Origin: DATGMB01 sp035293845
GTDB lineage: Bacteria; Acidobacteriota; Terriglobia; Bryobacterales; Bryobacteraceae
DNA: 8,284 nt
Assembly (NCBI GenBank): GCA_035293845.1
Contig: DATGMB010000209.1
Location: 1-8,284, forward strand
Direction: 5' to 3'
Made by a program: the position numbers and the translations under genes. The first letter of the stretch is position 1. Each line of letters opens with the position of its first letter. Of the stretch, positions 5,047 to 8,284 are shown in pieces. Below the pieces are notes generated by a model. It worked only from the letters and a program-made list of their open reading frames with translations. It was not told where the DNA came from and searched no databases.

Positions 5047-8000
5047 CTTCCGCTCCTTTCTCTTCTGCAACATCTTGCGTTTGCGCCGTCCGCCCACCGG
5101 TTCGCACGACGGCTTCGTTGGCGAGGAAGCTCGCCCCGGCGAGGCCCGCGCAAAGCACCGCATCCAGCGCGCCGATTCGGCTCGTCCCCAGCAGCCCCGT
5201 AAGGCCAGGCACGAGCTGCGAGAGCACCAGCATGCCGAAACCGGCCGCCAGGCCGTAGCCCATCGCCGGATTGGGCGGCAGCGGGCGGTCGCGCCGCGTC
5301 GAACGCGCGGTCCAGCCGTGCATCAGTTGCGCGCCCGTCAACGTGAGAAACGCCAGCGTCCCCGCCTGCATGCCCGGCCCGTATCGCGCCAGTCCCGCCA
5401 GATAAGCGGCCATCGCCGCGGCCGTCACGATTCCCGCCTCCGTCCCGATGCGCCGGTACTCCGCCGGACCGATCACCGGCTGCGCGGGGTCGCGCGGCGG
5501 TCGCTGCATGATCCCCGGCTCGGGAGGCTCGAGCGCCAGCGCGAGCTCGGGGAAGACATCGGTCAGCAGGTTGATCCAAAGCAGTTGGCGCGGGTTGAAC
5601 GGCTGCCCCAGCCCCGCCGCCACGCACGTGAACATCGTCAGCACCTCGCTCGCGTTGGTGGCCGCGATGTAATGCACGGCTTTGCGCAGGTTCTCGTCCA
5701 CCGTGCGGCCCTCGCGGATGGCCGCGAGCAGCGCGCCCACATCGTCATCCATCAGCAGCAGGTCGGCCACCCCGCGCGCCACGCGCGTGCCCGTGCGGCC
5801 CATCGCGATCCCGACGTCGGCCGCTTTGAGCGCCGGGGCATCGTTGACCCCGTCGCCCGTCATCGCCACCGTCTCGCCCGCGCTTTCGAGCGCGCGCACG
5901 ATCTGCAGCTTGTGCGAGGGGGTGACGCGCGAAAACACGGACGCGCCGCGGATGGCGGCCGCGAATTCCTCCGGCGGCAGATCTTCGAAATCGGCCGGCG
6001 CGATCGCCTCGTGGCCGCCGTTCCCGTTCAGCTCCAATGCCTCGGCGACGGCCTCCGCGGTCGCGGCCTGATCGCCCGTCAGCATGACCGGACGCACGCC
6101 CGCCGCGCGGAAAGCCGACATCAGCTCGCGCAGCCCCTGCCGCGGCGGATCCGCCAGGCCGGCGAGCCCCAGCCACACGAAGCCCGCGTCCTGCCCCGGC
6201 GCGGCGCCATTTTCCCGGCTGGCCGCCGCCAGCACGCGCAATCCGCCGCGCGCCATCGCGGCATTCGCCGCCAGGATCTCGCGCCGGTCGCCTTCCGTCA
6301 GCGGATGCACGCCGCCGTCGCATGCCCGCCACCGGCACAGGCCGAGGACCTCCGGCGGGCTGCCTTTCAATGCCTCCATCTCGCCGCCATCCGGCAAGCG
6401 GTGGACAGTCAGCATATACGGCCGCGATTCGGTACGCTGTTCGACCCGCACCTGCGGGAATCGCGCGCGCAGCTCGGGCACGTCGATCTTGGCCTGCAGC
6501 GCCAGCCGCACCAGCGCCGCTTCGGTCGGCGAGCCGTCCACCTGCCATTCGTTCTCCTGCGCCGTCACTTCGGCTTCGCTGCAGAGCGCGCAGACTTCGA
6601 GCAGCCGCATCACCTCCGGCCGCGAGGCCGGCGGCACCGCCCGATCGCCCGCCAGCAGCATGCCGCCGCTCACGCGATAGCCGTGGCCGCCCGCGTGCAC
6701 CGCCACCGCCGCCATGCGGTTCCAGGTCAGTGTGCCGGTCTTATCGAAGCACAACACTCCCACGCCGCCCATGCTTTCGACCGCCGCCAGGCGCCGCGCC
6801 AGCACCCGATGCCGCACGAACGAGCGCATCCCCTTCGCCAGGCACACCGTCGCGATCGTGGGCAGCCCTTCCGGCACCGCCGCAATTGCCAGCGAGACCG
6901 CCCCGCGCAGCATCTCGATGGCCGGCGCTCCGTGCAGCATCCCCGCCACAAAGACCGCCGCCGCCACGCCGCAAACCCCCCAGGTGAGCTGCGTGCCCAA
7001 ATGCCGCATCTGCCGCTGGAGCGGCGTTTCCGGCTGCTGCGAATCCCGCAGCAGCGCCTGGATGCGGCCGATCTCCGTGTGCGCGCCGGTCGCGACCACA
7101 ATGGCGACGCCCTGCCCGCCGGTCACCAGTGTCCCGCGGTAAACCATGCTGTGCCGTTCCGCGAGAACGGAGGCAGCGTCCGCCGACCGCGCCTCCTTTT
7201 CGAGCGGCAGGCTTTCGCCGGTGAGCGCGGCTTCGTCGAGCGTCAACTGACTCGCGGAGATGAGCCGCGCATCGGCCGCCACCGGGTCGCCGCGGGAGAG
7301 CAGCAGCACGTCTCCCGGCACGACCTCATCGCCCGCGATCACTTGCGCGCGGCCGTCCCGCAGCACGCGCGCCTCCGGCTCGGAAAGCTCCAGCATGGAG
7401 ATGATGGTCCGGTCGGCGCTGTATTCCGTGGCCAAGCCGATCCCGGCGTTGAGTACCACCACAGCGGCGATGACGATCGCGTCCGCGATCCCGCCCGTCG
7501 CCACCGAGAGCACCGCCGACCCGGCCAGCAGCAGCACCGGCAGGCTGACGAACTGCCCCGCCAGAATCGAGAGCGCCGATCGCGGCGGGGTCTCCGGCAG
7601 CAGGTTCGGACCGTAGCGCGCCAGACGCGCCGCCGCTTCCGCACCGTCCAGGCCGCGATCCGCCGCCACGCGCCAGAATGCCGCCACGCTCTCCGCCGGC
7701 GCCGCGTGCCACGGCTCCGGCATCGTCTCGGGCGCCCGCCCGCCGAGAAAACCCCGGTGGACCGCCAGCGCCTGGGTCATCGCCGGCGTCAGCCGCGGAG
7801 CTCCCTGCCCGCCGGGCGAGGTGTTCTTGGGTGAAAAAAGCGCGCGCAGCGCCTCCCGCCAACCGCCCCAGGGACGGGGCTGTGGCGGAGGCGCCGGTGG
7901 AGGGTGCTGCACCAGCACCTCCAGCCGCGCCACAATTTCCGGGAGCCCCCGCTCCGGATCGAAAAACACCAGTACATTACCGGTAATGGCACTGGCGCGG

Positions 8001-8113
8001 ATCCTCCGGATGCCTTGGCCGGCGCCGGCGACTTCCAGGCTCCGCTCCAGTGCGCCATTGCCGCGCAGGCCTGGAATGCTCAGCCGGGCGCGCCCGGGAA
8101 TTCCGTTGTGCAC
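5021..8113 (-). CDS. P2-type (Ca2+-ATPase-like) cation-transporting ATPase with N-terminal HMA-like domain
   Basis: This inner-membrane ATP-driven cation pump has 1030 aa from the GTG at 8113. Residues 1-68 are an HMA-like domain (PGRAR 6-10, TGNVLVFF 44-51) without CxxC, followed by a Pro-rich linker (71-82) and a cation-ATPase N-domain (about 138-175). The core is complete: TGES (298-301), DKTGT with phosphorylated D457, KGSPPE (583-588), MLTGD (677-681) and TGDGVND (752-758). About ten membrane segments fit, near 182-205, 209-231, 376-395, 401-429, 809-836, 841-864, 893-911, 917-935, 948-970 and 982-1003. Ligand positions resemble SERCA: E415 in PEGLP, N820 and E823 in TM5, N848, T851 and D852 in TM6; Q929 seems to replace the TM8 glutamate. 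A CPC motif is absent, so a P1B heavy-metal pump is unlikely. Ca2+ or another hard cation is inferred. The true start may be ATC at 8164. Confidence 0.93.
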   Translation of the reverse strand: MHNGIPGRARLSIPGLRGNGALERSLEVAGAGQGIRRIRASAITGNVLVFFDPERGLPEIVARLEVLVQHPPPAPPPQPRPWGGWREALRALFSPKNTSPGGQGAPRLTPAMTQALAVHRGFLGGRAPETMPEPWHAAPAESVAAFWRVAADRGLDGAEAAARLARYGPNLLPETPPRSALSILAGQFVSLPVLLLAGSAVLSVATGGIADAIVIAAVVVLNAGIGLATEYSADRTIISMLELSEPEARVLRDGRAQVIAGDEVVPGDVLLLSRGDPVAADARLISASQLTLDEAALTGESLPLEKEARSADAASVLAERHSMVYRGTLVTGGQGVAIVVATGAHTEIGRIQALLRDSQQPETPLQRQMRHLGTQLTWGVCGVAAAVFVAGMLHGAPAIEMLRGAVSLAIAAVPEGLPTIATVCLAKGMRSFVRHRVLARRLAAVESMGGVGVLCFDKTGTLTWNRMAAVAVHAGGHGYRVSGGMLLAGDRAVPPASRPEVMRLLEVCALCSEAEVTAQENEWQVDGSPTEAALVRLALQAKIDVPELRARFPQVRVEQRTESRPYMLTVHRLPDGGEMEALKGSPPEVLGLCRWRACDGGVHPLTEGDRREILAANAAMARGGLRVLAAASRENGAAPGQDAGFVWLGLAGLADPPRQGLRELMSAFRAAGVRPVMLTGDQAATAEAVAEALELNGNGGHEAIAPADFEDLPPEEFAAAIRGASVFSRVTPSHKLQIVRALESAGETVAMTGDGVNDAPALKAADVGIAMGRTGTRVARGVADLLLMDDDVGALLAAIREGRTVDENLRKAVHYIAATNASEVLTMFTCVAAGLGQPFNPRQLLWINLLTDVFPELALALEPPEPGIMQRPPRDPAQPVIGPAEYRRIGTEAGIVTAAAMAAYLAGLARYGPGMQAGTLAFLTLTGAQLMHGWTARSTRRDRPLPPNPAMGYGLAAGFGMLVLSQLVPGLTGLLGTSRIGALDAVLCAGLAGASFLANEAVVRTGGRTAQTQDVAEEKGAEDGNPAWVH

Positions 8114-8172
8114 TGTGGCGATGCGACGCGCGGAGACGGGCTCCGCGGAAACTGTAGCTGGGATGTTGGTCG

Positions 8173-8178
8173 CCTCCT
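8173..8178 (-). promoter_or_regulatory. Perfect AGGAGG Shine-Dalgarno upstream of the ATPase gene
   Basis: AGGAGG is read on the minus strand. It lies 8 nt before ATC (8164-8162), which is in frame with the ATPase, and about 60 nt before the first ordinary start codon, the GTG at 8113. No ATG, GTG or TTG in the ATPase frame lies between the in-frame TAA (8185-8183) and that GTG. The site therefore bears on where the pump begins. Confidence 0.6.
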
Positions 8179-8182
8179 GAGG

Positions 8183-8284
8183 TTAGCGCTGATCCGTTAC
8201 CGGCAATCCCGAAGGTAAACCATCCGCTGCGAAAAGCGAACAGCGCCGCCGGGCCCGCCTGTGCGGCGGCGAACAACGGAGCCG
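8183..8284. other. Upstream flank of the ATPase operon, undetermined
   Basis: These 102 bases hold no gene that I can support. On the minus strand, a frame ending at the TAA (8185-8183) and another that runs through the flank could each be the end of an upstream gene, and base composition does not separate them. An 8-bp perfect GC stem (8244-8251 with 8264-8271, 12-nt loop) is followed on the minus strand by CTGTTCGCTTTTC, a poor T-tract, so a terminator is only weakly suggested. A TTGCCG/TAACCT pair (15-nt spacing) before the AGGAGG is a weak promoter candidate. Confidence 0.25.

Noticed and set aside
7033..7055. A perfect 9-bp stem with a 5-nt loop (GCTGCTGCG/CGCAGCAGC).
   Set aside because: It lies inside the ATPase gene at the LLRDSQQPE segment, where codon choice explains it; no T-tract follows.
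4844..7834. A 996-codon open frame on the plus strand, antisense to the ATPase.
   Set aside because: Its product is very rich in Arg, His, Ala and Pro with no domain, as expected for the reverse of a GC-rich gene. The minus-strand ATPase has all catalytic motifs in order.
1..8284. CRISPR arrays, tRNA or rRNA genes, insertion sequences and integrase genes.
   Set aside because: No regularly spaced repeats, tRNA-like segments, transposase or integrase motifs, or terminal inverted repeats were seen.

Overview
The window is GC-rich bacterial DNA with tightly packed genes. The mix of a quinoprotein-like secreted beta-propeller, a small secreted protein of the kind often sorted by PEP-CTERM systems, YjbQ and GC-rich codon use suggests Acidobacteriota (Bryobacterales/Solibacterales-like). 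This is an impression from gene style only; no rRNA or marker gene is present. The secreted-protein genes at the left look less GC-rich than the ATPase operon at the right: single 60-base lines counted by hand ranged from 50 to 68 % in the former, and one ATPase line gave 75 %.

Layout. (1) 1-1871, minus strand: a two-gene unit for secreted proteins. A 502-aa PQQ-like beta-propeller comes first, followed 12 nt later by a GTG-started secreted protein that runs off the left edge. (2) 1872-1944: a divergent promoter region with a near-symmetric GTATAC -10 candidate and an 18-nt palindrome. (3) 1945-3068, plus strand: yjbQ and a secreted alpha/beta hydrolase. Neither has a usable Shine-Dalgarno sequence, and a perfect TATAAT placed exactly for leaderless transcription precedes the hydrolase. 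(4) 3075-8113 (possibly 8164), minus strand: a five-gene operon that converges on the hydrolase with only 6 nt between the stop codons. In transcription order it encodes a P2-type cation ATPase with an extra N-terminal HMA-like domain; a 99-aa DUF5132-like protein (26-nt overlap with the ATPase gene); a 131-aa HMA-like protein; a 172-aa DUF5132-like protein; and a 192-aa HMA-like protein with two C-terminal membrane segments. (5) 8165-8284: a leader with a perfect AGGAGG and a short undetermined flank.

The five-gene operon is the notable part. Three of its proteins start with the same ferredoxin-fold-like unit, in which the metal-binding CxxC of classical HMA domains is replaced by PGRxR. Two others share a Gly-rich hydrophobic stretch followed by a RPxxK...AEARAE helix. 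None of the four accessory proteins contains a cysteine. The ATPase has SERCA-like cation ligands (PEGLP, N..E in TM5, N..TD in TM6), not the CPC-type motif of heavy-metal pumps. My inference is a membrane-associated cation-handling assembly in which PGRxR domains and DUF5132-like proteins act as partners or scaffold of the pump. It resembles in outline, but is not the same as, the ferrosome-type clusters built around P1B ATPases.
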